Notes under the pieces: model-generated
Database searches by the model: none
Told to the model about the DNA's origin: nothing
What the model saw: only the letters and a program-made list of their open reading frames with translations
NCBI GenBank assembly: GCA_022495005.1
Contig: JAGYXB010001001.1
Span: 496,001-560,000, forward strand
From: Rhyacophila brunnea
Lineage: Eukaryota > Arthropoda > Insecta > Trichoptera > Rhyacophilidae
Reading direction: 5' to 3'
Length of the DNA: 64,000 nucleotides
Shown: one piece after another, positions 1-8,902 of the stretch
Position numbering within the stretch: the stretch's first letter is position 1
Layout of the letters: every line of letters starts with the position of its first letter
Translations under genes and position numbers: made by a program

Positions 1-357
1 TCAGATGAAGCATATCAAATCCTGAGTGATAACACGAATCACTGATGTGCATTTGGAAAACTGTTTGCGTGTAGGAACAACCTCACTCGATATCGATATT
101 GATGCACTTAGTTCAGCCACACAAAATCAAACTTCTCACTAAAATTTATTATGTTTTTATTATTTTGTTTATTTCTTATTATTTAAAAAAAGTCTAATCT
201 AATAAATATGTTTGATTATGATTTTTGTTTTATTTTATTAATATATATTCCTTTTTTGTTTTGTATTATAAAAAAAAAATCGGTTTTGCGGCCCGGTAGG
301 AAATCTCATTTTTAGAATCTGGCCCGGCTGCTGAAAAGGTTGGCCACCCATGCTCTA
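1..357 (+). mobile_element. 3' end of a hAT-type DNA transposon
   Basis: The segment holds the last codons of a hAT transposase (see the pseudogene at 2-142), an AT-rich 3' untranslated stretch, and a terminal sequence ending in GGTTGGCCACCCATGCTCTA. That ending has the look of hAT (Charlie-like) terminal inverted repeats, which often read as AGNGGTGGCCAACC on the other strand. The matching left end would lie before base 1, so the target duplication cannot be checked. The right boundary (about 350-357) is approximate. Confidence 0.7.
2..142 (+). pseudogene. hAT transposase C-terminus (ZBED5/GTF2IRD2-like), interrupted
   Basis: In frame 2 the translation runs QMKHIKS, stop, VITRITDVHLENCLRVGTT, then SLDIDIDAL and a final stop at 140-142. 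The pattern MKxxKS..R(L/I)TDxHLxxCLRxATT.....DIDAL is typical of the extreme C-terminus of the hAT dimerisation region in ZBED5/GTF2IRD2/EPM2AIP1-like transposases. A TGA at 23-25 breaks the frame, so this copy is dead. Only about 46 codons are visible because the window starts inside the gene. Assignment is by motif; the exact hAT subfamily is not resolved. Confidence 0.75.
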
Positions 358-880
358 AATGAAGAATTTACTTGAAAAAAATATATTTTAAATAACTTTT
401 ATTTATTATATCAACTTTTTGTAATTTATATTATGTTTCACGTCACGTGAGAATTTTTCTAAAATGTACCTATAATCAATCAGAACGAGAGAAAAAAATC
501 CCTCACTCTCTTCCAGAAAGCATTCGATCATCTACAGAATGTCAATAATAATATTCGGTATGTTTTTTTTCCACCGAAACCCTTTTATGGCACATTTTTT
601 TTTTGATTCGGTAATAAATTTTTATTTATATTTCACCTTCCGTGTGACAGCAAGCGATGGTATTTCAGTGGAGACGTGATCTGAATAAATACCTAATCTC
701 GCGTGATTCCTTTACGTCATAAACAAAGTTTTCCGTCATTCCCTGAATTACTATTGACTGAAAGCATTTTCTATTATCATCCCCGTATATAGTCGCTCTA
801 CTGCTCTACGAAAGCTTTCCCATATATTATTCTATATACTGTAGGTCATAAAGCTTATTTACCATGAATGGTTACAAAAT
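358..880. other. Unassigned AT-rich sequence
   Basis: No ORF, RNA or repeat that I can support. There are short homopolymer runs and no recognisable inverted repeats. Nothing suggests a host exon. Confidence 0.5.
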
Positions 881-883
881 TTT

Positions 884-1150
884 AGCTTCCTTAACACAAT
901 CACATTTATTAGTATTATATACTAAATTAAAATCTTAATATAAATATGTATTATAAAAATATCATAGATAAAATATAAAAAATCATAGATAGATAAATAT
1001 ATATACATAATAGATATAATCATAGGTCTTAATATGACCTATGATTATATATTATATACATTAGATATAGTCAATTCACTATCACTTACTTTTTTTGTTT
1101 GTAAGAAATAAAAAGGCCTTTTTATTTTATTTATTTATTTAACACAATCA
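884..1150 (+). repeat. Dispersed AT-rich repeat, copy A (partner at 53684-54075)
   Basis: This stretch shares a run of motifs with 53684-54075: TAGTATTATATAC, AATCTTAATAT, CATAGATAGATA, a TATAGTCA core, and the ending TTTGTTTGTAAGAAATAAAA. The second copy directly follows what looks like the C-terminus of a LINE, so both may be LINE 3' untranslated regions. Copy A has no coding part attached. Boundaries are approximate. Confidence 0.6.
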
Positions 1151-1280
1151 CTGCGTACATTTTAATTATTGTTTAATTAACACATTTAAATAACATGCTA
1201 ATTGCATCTAATGGCCGTTTAATGGGGACACGGCAAATCACTAATACTAACACAGTAATTGTACATACATAATTTACAAC

Positions 1281-1637
1281 AAAAAATCTTGGAGTGATCC
1301 GTGAAGTCGGTTAGCAATTAAAGTAATGCCCACTTTGATTTAAAATACAAAAGCCGATCGCCAATAGTAACTCAATTTGGATTGCGCTTCGGAGATTTTT
1401 AAGAGCCATTAGTTAAAATTTGTCGCAATTAAGTATAGTGCCTTTAGCATAGTGGTATATGTGCATGGGCGCGAAATCTGCAAGTTCGATTCCTGTGGGG
1501 TGTCTTACTTTTTTCAAAATATAATTTTCTATTGGTTATAATTTATTTTCTCAGAAGTGTTTTCAAAATTATGTACGTTCAATAATTAGAATGTTATATT
1601 CTTAAATCTTGTGAATTATTCGTTGAATAAAAAAAAA
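1281..1637 (+). repeat. SINE-like repeat with internal tRNA-like module, family 1 copy A
   Basis: The tRNA-like core has an A-box-like TAGCATAGTGG at 1445-1455 and a B-box GTTCGATTCC at 1484-1493, suitable for RNA polymerase III. Similarity to the second copy (26440-26838, opposite strand) begins about 150 bases upstream of the core, at AAAAAATCTTGGAG, and continues downstream through TTTTCTATTGGTTATAAT to the tail GAATTATTCGTTGAATAA. The tRNA-like part is therefore internal to the repeated unit rather than at its 5' end, unlike a classical tRNA SINE. Confidence 0.7.
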
Positions 1638-2314
1638 GTTAATTAATACAATTATTGTCCTACGACCTGCACCATATATTGTATTGATTAATTTATTTTA
1701 CATAAGAGTGAGAATATGTTTGGTTACTTATTATCTATAATCACAGAACAGATTAATAAATAAAATTCCAATAGGCTTTATCCCAATACAGTACATTTTG
1801 ACAGTTGTCAGTATTCGACGTATGACGTATTATTCTTGACACGTGTTTAAGATTATCCTGTATTCTTCCACACTCGAGATCAGTTGCCTGTTTCTCCACA
1901 CCCGTTAGTTCCCATTATTTCTTAGTTCCTTGTCTATAATTAATAATTTTTTAAAAATATATTAATATGTTGTTGTTAAATTCTTATTTAATTAATAATA
2001 TAAAGTTTTGTAGCAATCATACCACTCAGCATTAATTAATGAGTAATACACTTTAATGTGCATGTTTTGTTGAAAAATTTGTATGAAAAAAACAGAATAC
2101 TGTTAGGAATGGAGAGACTACATTCCAACGTGGTCATGATTCTCATATTATATGGGGAAAATATTGATAAGAGAGAATAATATAAAGAGAGAAATCAAGT
2201 TATATACGATGTTATATATGGGAAAACCTACCCCTAATCCGTTTCGCGGTACCACAGCGATGGGGAGATTCAGATCTTTAACAAAAACGATGGCCACGGG
2301 TCCAATCTCTTCTG
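1638..2314. other. Unassigned sequence left of the Tigger-like element
   Basis: AT-rich, with a minus-strand open frame (2148-2429) that I do not regard as a gene because it reads straight into the transposon terminal repeat at 2317. Nothing else can be supported. Confidence 0.4.
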
Positions 2315-2316
2315 TA

Positions 2317-2342
2317 GGGGAGAGCAGGTAGGATTCGTACAC
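2317..2342 (+). repeat. Left terminal inverted repeat of the Tigger-like element
   Basis: Matches the complement of 4272-4297 essentially base for base (GGGGAGAGCAGGTAGGATTC then GTACAC). It is preceded by TA at 2315-2316. Confidence 0.85.
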
Positions 2343-2691
2343 AGGGAGCATTCGTACAGTGGCAATATCTTCACTATCCAATTCATTGGCGTGCTCGCGT
2401 TTGTGTGTGTGACTCCCGCTCATACGCATAGTGTAACCGCGGGGCTAGGCATCAGTGCGGCCAACAGCTTCAATGGAGCACGCCGATACGTGTTTTCGCT
2501 CTACGTAAGTATTTTTTGTATTCACTTTTGAACACGCTTAACTGTTATAAGTTTTGCACGAATATTATAAGTGACTTAGTATAGTTTATGAAGTGATAAC
2601 TTCGTTTAATATGTAAATAGTCATTTTAGGCTAACTATAGCGGTTATTTTTATTTTCAATTAATTTGTTGATTTCTCGGTTTGGGGTACCT

Positions 2692-2744
2692 TCGTGCAGT
2701 TATGAGTGGGGTAGATTCGTACTGTACGAATGCTCCCCATTCCT
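2692..2744. repeat. 5' subterminal GTACGAA motif cluster
   Basis: Three related motifs lie close together: GGGGTACCTTCGTGC near 2692, GGGGTAGATTCGTAC near 2709 (both reverse orientation), and GTACGAATGCTCCCC near 2725. Two more lie at 2326-2358 in and beside the terminal repeat. Such repeated subterminal motifs are commonly transposase binding sites; that role is inferred here. Confidence 0.6.
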
Positions 2745-2797
2745 AACTGCGTAGCAGTAGAAAGATTGTTCATCAAAAATATTATTGTTACAGAACC

Positions 2798-3811
2798 ATG
2801 CCGCGAATATATGTGAAAAGGGAGACAAGAACAGGAGACGTTGATGAAGATGAAGATGCAATGATGCAAGATGCAGCCGTTAGAATCCACGTAAGGTGGA
2901 CAATCAACTTCTACAGCGGGCCAAGACGCCAATGTGCCAGAAACTCTACCTGCAGAAACAGAGATTACTCAACAAGATCTTCCATGGAGCTCAGCGCCAG
3001 TATCACCCTCCTTGCTATCACCTACAACTGCGCCTGCATCTTCATCAACTGTAGGATTAATAACTCCAGAAATTATGCGGCCCTATCTCACAGTGGACAG
3101 AAATGCGTTAAAAAAGTCGAAGAAACGAAAACTACCACGAAAATCGAGAATATATATGAAAATAATATACATATACTATAAAAAAATAGACTAGAAGAAA
3201 TAGAAAAAGCAAAAAAGTTGAAGAAGCAAGAGCAAGAGAGGAAACAAAGGGCTAAGGAAATGAAACGAGCATTACATTTACTGTCAGATACAAGAACCAA
3301 AACAAAGAGACAGCAGAAAACTTCAGGGACAACTAAACTAAAGAGGCAAAATAAAACTGTAAAGACTGATAGTCAGGATGAAACTGATTGTGAGGATGAG
3401 GTTAATACGATTTTAAGAGAAAGTTCTTGTTCTCCCATCGAAGAGACGTCTGAAGGATCGGATACTGAGAATGAAACTCCAGTTACGTCAGAGAACATCA
3501 AAGAAGAACGCTTTGTGATAGTAGAGTTCAAGAAAACAAAGACCATTTTATATTATCTTGGACAGGTGCTTAAAAAATATAGTCCCGTTGAATACAAAGT
3601 TTCATTTTTGAGGAGGAAGCCTCATACCTGGAAATTTGTCTTTCCCACTACCTAAGATGAAGGAACAGTTTACATATCAGATGTGGTATGTGTTGTCCCG
3701 CTATCAAAATCTGCTTTTACAGCAAGAACAGCCCGGATAATATTTAGCTTCGAAAAAGACCTATCTATGTATAATGTATATTACTATACTTATTGTCTAT
3801 GTAATACATAA
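2798..3811 (+). pseudogene. Tigger/jerky-like transposase, DDE core missing
   Basis: The start MPRIYVKRETRTG resembles the N-terminus of psq-HTH transposases in pogo/Tigger elements. After about 40 codons the sequence jumps (frame 3, from about 2934) to a Pro/Ser-rich linker with LITPEIMRPY and a basic KKSKKRKLPRKSRI, the usual region after the DDE domain. A frameshift near 3150 leads to a Lys/Glu-rich coiled-coil-like stretch and an acidic region (3218-3500), then a C-terminal module with FVIVEF and VEYKVSFLRRKPHTWKFVFP. A TAA at 3653-3655 breaks this module; the same frame continues with SDVVCVVPLSKSAF to a stop at 3809-3811. The catalytic DDE domain (usually about 200 residues) is absent. 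Confidence 0.7.
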
Positions 3812-4033
3812 GATTAAGACCTATTACTCTAATGGTAAATTTTATAATGTTGATTTATTCGTTCCTTTATTAACAAAAAAATAAATAAAAGTGTTATGTT
3901 TTTATGACTAAGTAGTTATAAGCAATTTAAAAACAATAACTGTTAATTATTATTACATGAAGGCTGATTCTGTGTTAGCTTTGATCTCAATACATGATTA
4001 TATTACATTGAATAAATAGCATTTTCTTTGACT

Positions 4034-4113
4034 GTACGAAGGTTCCCCATTATGTACGAATGTGCCCCACACTATGTACGAAGCTACCCCACGTGTGGGG
4101 TAGTTTCGTACGT
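4034..4113. repeat. 3' subterminal GTACGAA motif array
   Basis: Four motifs sit within about 80 bp: GTACGAAGGTTCCCC, GTACGAATGTGCCCC, GTACGAAGCTACCCC, then the inverted GGGGTAGTTTCGTAC. The last two form a near-perfect hairpin around CCCCACGTGTGGGG. It mirrors the cluster at the other end of the element. Confidence 0.75.
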
Positions 4114-4271
4114 TTTCCATTTTTCAGAAAAGTAACCGTAGCTTCGCCATGCTGATTTGTATCTAAACTACACTTCACTATTATTAAAGCCAAATATATT
4201 AGATATATAGCAGCATTGAAGTTATTTTAAAATATCTTACAGTTTTGTTTTTATACGGCTTAGAGTAAAAA

Positions 4272-4297
4272 GTGTACGAATCCTACCTGCTCTCCCC
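4272..4297 (-). repeat. Right terminal inverted repeat of the Tigger-like element
   Basis: Complement of the left repeat, followed by TA at 4298-4299. Confidence 0.85.
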
Positions 4298-4299
4298 TA

Positions 4300-5214
4300 C
4301 TGGTCTTGAAAATAATTATCGAGAAAGTATTATTTAAATGTTTTATCTCTATAAAATGATTATATTCTATGGGATTAAAATTCCATTTATAACAGTCCTT
4401 ATCTATTAAAACTTTCTGCATTTTTGTTCCTTAGTTTGCAACTCACCTGCAGAAATTCTCACTAATTACAATCTGCAATTATGCAAAGAAAAATTACCTG
4501 CAGAACTTTCAAGCTCAACTTTATCACTGACTTTCAAGCAGTAGATTTTTTTTTATTGAAACTAGATGCGACTTTTTGTTAATAAAAACCAGCTTCGTGT
4601 AATTGTTACAATAAGTGCTAATATTTTGATACAAACCTACCCTAAGTTTGATACTATTTATCAATTTAGTGTTCGATAAGTATAGAATAGACCCACAGGT
4701 GTCAATATTCTCGCTACTGACATAATGTTTTAAATGTTATCTTGTGTTATTCACTTAAATTTATTCAACAGCAATTAGAGACTGTTATAATCGAACCGAA
4801 TTGTGTCATAAAGAATCGAATCAGTTATCAAATTGTTCTAAATATTCGGATCAAAAGCACTTAACTCAAAAAGCACACCTTACTATATAACAATATATCA
4901 AAGCTTCATATTTTCTTAGGAGCGAAAACCATAAGTAAATTTATACGAGTGCATGCAGCTCGTGCCGTAGCACAATTTACCGTTTTATTCAAACTTGATT
5001 TAGTTGAATTGAACGAAGTTCCGTTTGCGTTGGATTCAATTGGTTCGTTCATCTGAGTCTACTTGAACAGCACCCAGTTGTATGCAACTTTGCGTACACT
5101 TGATTTGATCATGAAAACCTTGTGCAACAATACTGCACTAATAAATTACAAATAATATGTTTATTTGCGAAGGTACCCAGATGATTTCACACGCGGGCAA
5201 TTTCATATTTGTAT
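4300..5214. other. Unassigned AT-rich sequence
   Basis: No ORF, RNA or inverted repeat that I can support. A few ACCTGCAGAA words repeat between 4447 and 4505, too short to call an element. Confidence 0.4.
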
Positions 5215-5465
5215 TAAAAAAACTGTTACAATATATATTAATTATTTATCCATCTGGCATTCTACCTGTAAGGCACAAACTGCCTTTCTCTGACTCATGC
5301 ACGCGTCTTTGTTGTACGATCGTATAAATAGAACACCGTCGTTGCATCCCTTACATGTGCGTTGTACAAAAAATTTATTGATTAAAACACTTATTACCTA
5401 TCACTTATTACCCATCGCCTATTATTATCACATTAAAAAAATATGCCATCCTAGTGAGACTTTAG
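5215..5465 (+). repeat. 250-bp direct repeat, left copy
   Basis: Begins AAAAAACTGTTACAAT and ends GCCATCCTAGTGAGACTTTA. It is about 95% identical by eye to 5763-6012. The two copies flank a LINE fragment. The repeat contains CGATCGTATAAATAGAACACC, which includes a TATA-like TATAAATAG, but no coding sequence I recognise. Confidence 0.8.
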
Positions 5466-5480
5466 GGATTTTTCAATCGA

Positions 5481-5738
5481 ATGGGTAAGGACCGAGAAGT
5501 TCTACGTAGTATCAAAACCAGGAAATTACAGTACCTCGGCCACATTATGAGAGGACAAAAATACAGCATCCCCCAACATGTCATTTAAGGAAAGATCAAT
5601 GGGAAGCGTAGCAGAGGACGGCGCCGCATTTCGTGGCTTAAGAACCTCCGTGATTGGTACGAGTGCAGCTCCACTGAACTGTTCCAGGTAACAGACGACA
5701 AAAATAATATCGCCTTGATGGTGGCCGACATCCGCTAG
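5481..5738 (+). pseudogene. LINE reverse transcriptase C-terminus between the 250-bp repeats
   Basis: Reads DREVLRSIKTRKLQYLGHIM, then a basic GKRSRGRRRISWLKNLRDWY segment and ALMVADIR before the TAG at 5736-5738. The order KxRKLxYLGHxxR ... G+R.RGR+R.SWL.NLR.W is the classic C-terminal tail of RTE-like (endonuclease/reverse-transcriptase) LINEs in insects. One internal stop (TAA after QHVI) breaks it. It is followed by AATAAGAAGAAGATAAAAAA, a LINE-type 3' tail. Only the last 86 codons are present. A related scrap lies at 22406-22480 on the minus strand. Confidence 0.75.
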
Positions 5739-5762
5739 GGGATGGCATAATAAGAAGAAGAT

Positions 5763-6012
5763 AAAAAAACTGTTACAATAAATATAAATTATTTATCTAT
5801 CTGGCATTCTACCTGTAAGGCACAAACTGCCTTTTTCTGATTCATGCACGCGTCTTTGTTGTACGATCGTATAAATAGAACACCGGCGTTGCATCCCTTT
5901 CATGTGCGCTGTACAAAAATATTTATTGATTAAAACACTTATTACCTATCACTTAGTACCCATCATCTATTATTATCATCTTAAAAAAATATGCCATCCT
6001 AGTGAGACTTTA
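5763..6012 (+). repeat. 250-bp direct repeat, right copy
   Basis: Second copy of 5215-5465, with about a dozen substitutions and small indels. It starts exactly after the A-rich tail of the LINE fragment. Confidence 0.8.
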
Positions 6013-6433
6013 AGTAAGTCTTAGATTGTACGGTTTATTGCGATGCAATTACCCTATTCTTTCATAAATATTGTAATATTACTATAAATTTAATAAAATA
6101 CTAATGTTGTTTTTTTTCATTTTTCAGGTAAGAATAATCTGTCACCATAAACAAGTATTAATCGCATTAAACGTAAGTACTAAATATTAAGTCATCAAAT
6201 TGTATTTTCGTTTTGTTACCGATTCAATAAATCAATAAAATTCTGAATATTTGCGTATAAGCACCTAAGTCAAATGTTGTTTGTAAATGTTATATTACAA
6301 ACAAACTTAACCAGGTGTCTACATCTGAAAAGAAGGGTGGAAAACACACAAGCCAGACTAGTGATTATTTAAAAAAAATATTCATTGATATGTTGTAATA
6401 TTATATGATTTATATTGGTAGTTATCTGTATTA
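6013..6433. other. Unassigned AT-rich sequence
   Basis: No feature beyond short AT-rich words. It leads into the RTE-like fragment, whose 5' truncation point is near 6434. Confidence 0.4.
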
Positions 6434-7011
6434 ATGTCACCCAACGAGCAAGTCAGCAGCTACGTCTATCTCGGACAGCAGGTGCCCATAGACGGAAGCA
6501 TGCACGATGAAATTGCTCGAAGAACAAAGCTGGGATGGAGTGCTTTCGGATGTCTGAATAGTATCTACAAGAGTGACCTACCATTATGTCTTAAGCGTAG
6601 GGTATTTAACCATTGTGTGCTACCCGTGCTCACGTATGGTTGCGAGACGTGGACCCTCAACACGAGAGATGTCCAAAGGCTAAGAGTCGCATAGCGAGGC
6701 ATGGAGAGGTGTATGTTGGGCATCACGCGAAAGGACCGTAAGAGAAACGAATCGGTTAGAAAGCAGGCAGGAGTACGCGATGTAATAGACGTTGCCACAT
6801 TGCTCGCCGAAAGGATGGCTTCTGGACAAATGCCGTCATCCAGTGGTACCCAAGGGGCACGAAACGGCCACAGGGTCGACCTAAAAGCCGCTGGATTGAC
6901 GAACTGGTAAAGTTTGGCAGAAATACGTGGCAGCGAACGATACAGATCCGAGAGAGTCGGAAGAAGCTTGGGGAGGCCTTCATCCAGCAGTGGATTGACC
7001 CCTGCGGATGA
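6434..7011 (+). pseudogene. RTE-like LINE reverse transcriptase C-terminus
   Basis: The first part reads SSYVYLGQQV, ARRTKLGWSAFGCLNSIYKS and VLPVLTYGCETWTL, the strongly conserved thumb/post-RT region of RTE-like LINEs. TAG at 6692-6694 interrupts it, then ERCMLGITRKDRKRNESVRK follows in the same frame. A frameshift near 6810 leads to WYPRGTKRPQGRPKSRWIDE and KKLGEAFIQQWIDPCG before the stop at 7009-7011. The 3' end then runs GATGATGATGATAT, the short tandem tail typical of RTE elements. The N-terminal endonuclease and catalytic RT motifs are missing, so this is a 5'-truncated dead copy. Confidence 0.85.
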
Positions 7012-7640
7012 TGATGATATTGGCAGTTACTAGAAGACAATTGGTTTTATTATATCTACTTGTGATGGTCTGATGGTGATCACAGAAATGAGAAAAATAA
7101 TTACTTATATCAAATATTGACCATATATAAATATTAGGTCTAAAACACTTACCTACTTATATTTGTAGTCTACGTTTGTACCACTCCTAAAGACTTCTAA
7201 GTATAAAGCTACATTCATATAATATTCTGACAGTAAAATTTTTTAGAATTCGCTTTACAAATTGACGACGAAAAAGTTTAAAACGCCTCCCCGATCTACT
7301 GCTAACAGTTAATAAATCGCATCCGTCGCCCGTCGCCATTTTGCGAAAATATTCGCGGAATTGAAAGTTTTAATTTTTAACTCTCATGCAGGCCGCCCTC
7401 GAGTGGCGCAGCCGGCGCATTTAACATTTAAAAACCAAAAGTTCGTGTTGCTATCGATTTTTTACATTTTCGTGATAATGGCTTCAATGTATTTTATTTT
7501 GTAAAAAAACTTGAATTAGGACCGGCCCGGTAATTTGTAAAACTTGCTGAAACTTTAAAATCAATCGTGCATCATGCTCGTATTATAATATAAGGATACT
7601 TACAGTTTTATGTTAATTTTGTACTTGCAACAACAGCAAA
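7012..7640. other. Unassigned; GC-raised patch at 7320-7440
   Basis: Mostly AT-rich. The patch at 7320-7440 (GCATCCGTCGCCCGTCGCC through GAGTGGCGCAGCCGGCGC) stands out in base composition and is not part of any repeat I can see. It could be conserved non-coding DNA or an old repeat end; nothing coding. Confidence 0.35.
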
Positions 7641-8018
7641 TTATATATTTTTAAATAAAATTGTAGTTATTGCATCATTGAGCATTTTTAAGGCTTCTTC
7701 TTCTTCGTCGTGTCGGGTTTTCAATAGCTGCAATGTGTCGCTCCAGAAGTTAGCGAAGACGACACCATTTTCCTCGGTCTGTAGGATCTCGTCGAAATTG
7801 CAGCTTACTGGGCAAGCTTTGCGTGAAACGAGGTGCTCCAAGCTTTGCATTTCACCGCGCTCGCAGGATTGGTCATCGGAGAACCCCCACTTCACCATGT
7901 TGTCTCAGGTGCCCCCTACCTTGGTTCTCAGTCTATTTTGGGCTTTCTATGTACGGTACCCGAGACTGGCTCCGGGTGGGAGATGCTCTGTTGATTTTAC
8001 TCAATCTTCGAGACCCTC
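7641..8018 (-). pseudogene. Jockey/CR1-like LINE C-terminus, 3' half (split by LTR element)
   Basis: On the minus strand, frames carry PPGASLGYRT, AQNRLRTKVG, a stop, DNMVKWGFSDDQSCERGEMQ, SLEHLVS..CPVSC and VVFANFWSDTL. The order RLRTxxG ... CxxGxxQxxxHL..C..C ... ANFW is the usual C-terminal end of Jockey/CR1-like LINEs, including a Cys/His knuckle (one Cys is Arg here). Several stops and frame changes show decay. The upstream part of the same gene continues at 17933-18110, on the far side of the LTR element. Confidence 0.75.
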
Positions 8019-8882
8019 TGTCATGTTGTGGATACGTACCTATACGTAATTTGAGAGTAGGTAAACTCTCACCGATAGAAGAGGAAGCAAGATCGATTCT
8101 CTTTCACACAAACCCCCACCCTGCGGCCGTTGCTGATACCTACTTGTACTTTGGCGGACAGGAGGGTTGCACCTTTATCGATCTCGTGCACTTTTACCCT
8201 GACTTCTCAACTGGATGGATCTTTCAACTTAACTTACTTTTTGTGAACGGCCGGTACGGGACGCCGGCCACACATAAAAATCAGTTTTCTTTCACTTTTA
8301 TTGAACTTTTATTAACATTAATTTCTAAAATTCAGTGTCTACAATTTGAAGGGATGCAGAGCAGATGAGTACCCTATTATTTTTATTTATAATGTTTCTT
8401 GTAGAATAGCATGTCTTCGCATAAAAAAGATCACCGAGTCTCCTTAATTTCAATTGTAATACTTGTCAAAATAAATTTAATGTTTTTTTTGCCTATAATA
8501 AACAACTATTGTTATCTCTAAATCTAGTGTTTTCTTTATTTACATGATATTTAATTATGTACACACTTAGACAGCACTTGGCGCCCTTTTTATCAATTCA
8601 ATTTTATCACACACTTATAAGTATCTTTTATACATAGTTTTCTCAGTCTATTTAAATTCCTTTTTTTCATATTTTATAGATGCTAGTTCTCTGTTAATCA
8701 CATACAATTGTCAGCGCGATCTCATGGCCCTGAATAATTAAATTATCCGATTTTACTATTCACGCTTAAATCTAATCATGCTCTACCTTTAACTTGCAAT
8801 TTCTACAATTTATATTTTTATTCACACATTCACTCTCCTATTTTATTCAATACTTATTATCAATTTTTTAGCGAAAATTACA
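8019..8882 (+). repeat. 5' LTR
   Basis: 864 bp, from TGTCATGTTGTGG to GCGAAAATTACA. The first 270 bases are GC-richer and identical to the 3' LTR; the rest is AT-rich, with AATAAA-type polyadenylation signals (for example near 8470 and 8497). An open frame crosses the 5' part but is a by-product of that composition. Confidence 0.9.
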
Positions 8883-8884
8883 AT

Positions 8885-8902
8885 TGGCGCTACAACCTAG
8901 GA
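8885..8902 (+). other. Candidate primer binding site
   Basis: TGGCGCTACAACCTAGGA starts 3 bases after the 5' LTR. A TGG start is expected for pairing to a tRNA 3' CCA end. I cannot name the tRNA with certainty. Confidence 0.6.

Larger units (their letters stand above)
2317..4297 (+). mobile_element. Pogo/Tigger-like DNA transposon, internally deleted
   Basis: The ends are inverted repeats of about 26 bp: GGGGAGAGCAGGTAGGATTC at 2317 and its complement ending at 4297, each flanked by TA (2315-2316 and 4298-4299), the target duplication of the Tc1/mariner/pogo superfamily. Inside lies a broken gene (2798-3811) with the start and end of a Tigger/jerky-like transposase but no room for the DDE catalytic domain. 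About ten copies of a GTACGAA-N4-CCCC-type motif, in both orientations, cluster near both ends. The element would need transposase supplied from elsewhere. Confidence 0.8.

Noticed and set aside
1441..1510. Functional tRNA gene
   Set aside because: The A- and B-boxes are present but acceptor and anticodon stems do not pair, and the segment is embedded in a repeated unit.
2148..2429. 93-codon minus-strand frame
   Set aside because: It crosses the left terminal repeat and TA target site of the Tigger-like element, so it cannot be one ancestral gene.
7823..8368. 181-codon open frame running into the 5' LTR, with a related frame at 16963-17352
   Set aside because: It starts with GTG in the minus-strand LINE remnant and continues into the LTR. 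The shared part is simply the identical 5' section of both LTRs; no domain is recognisable.
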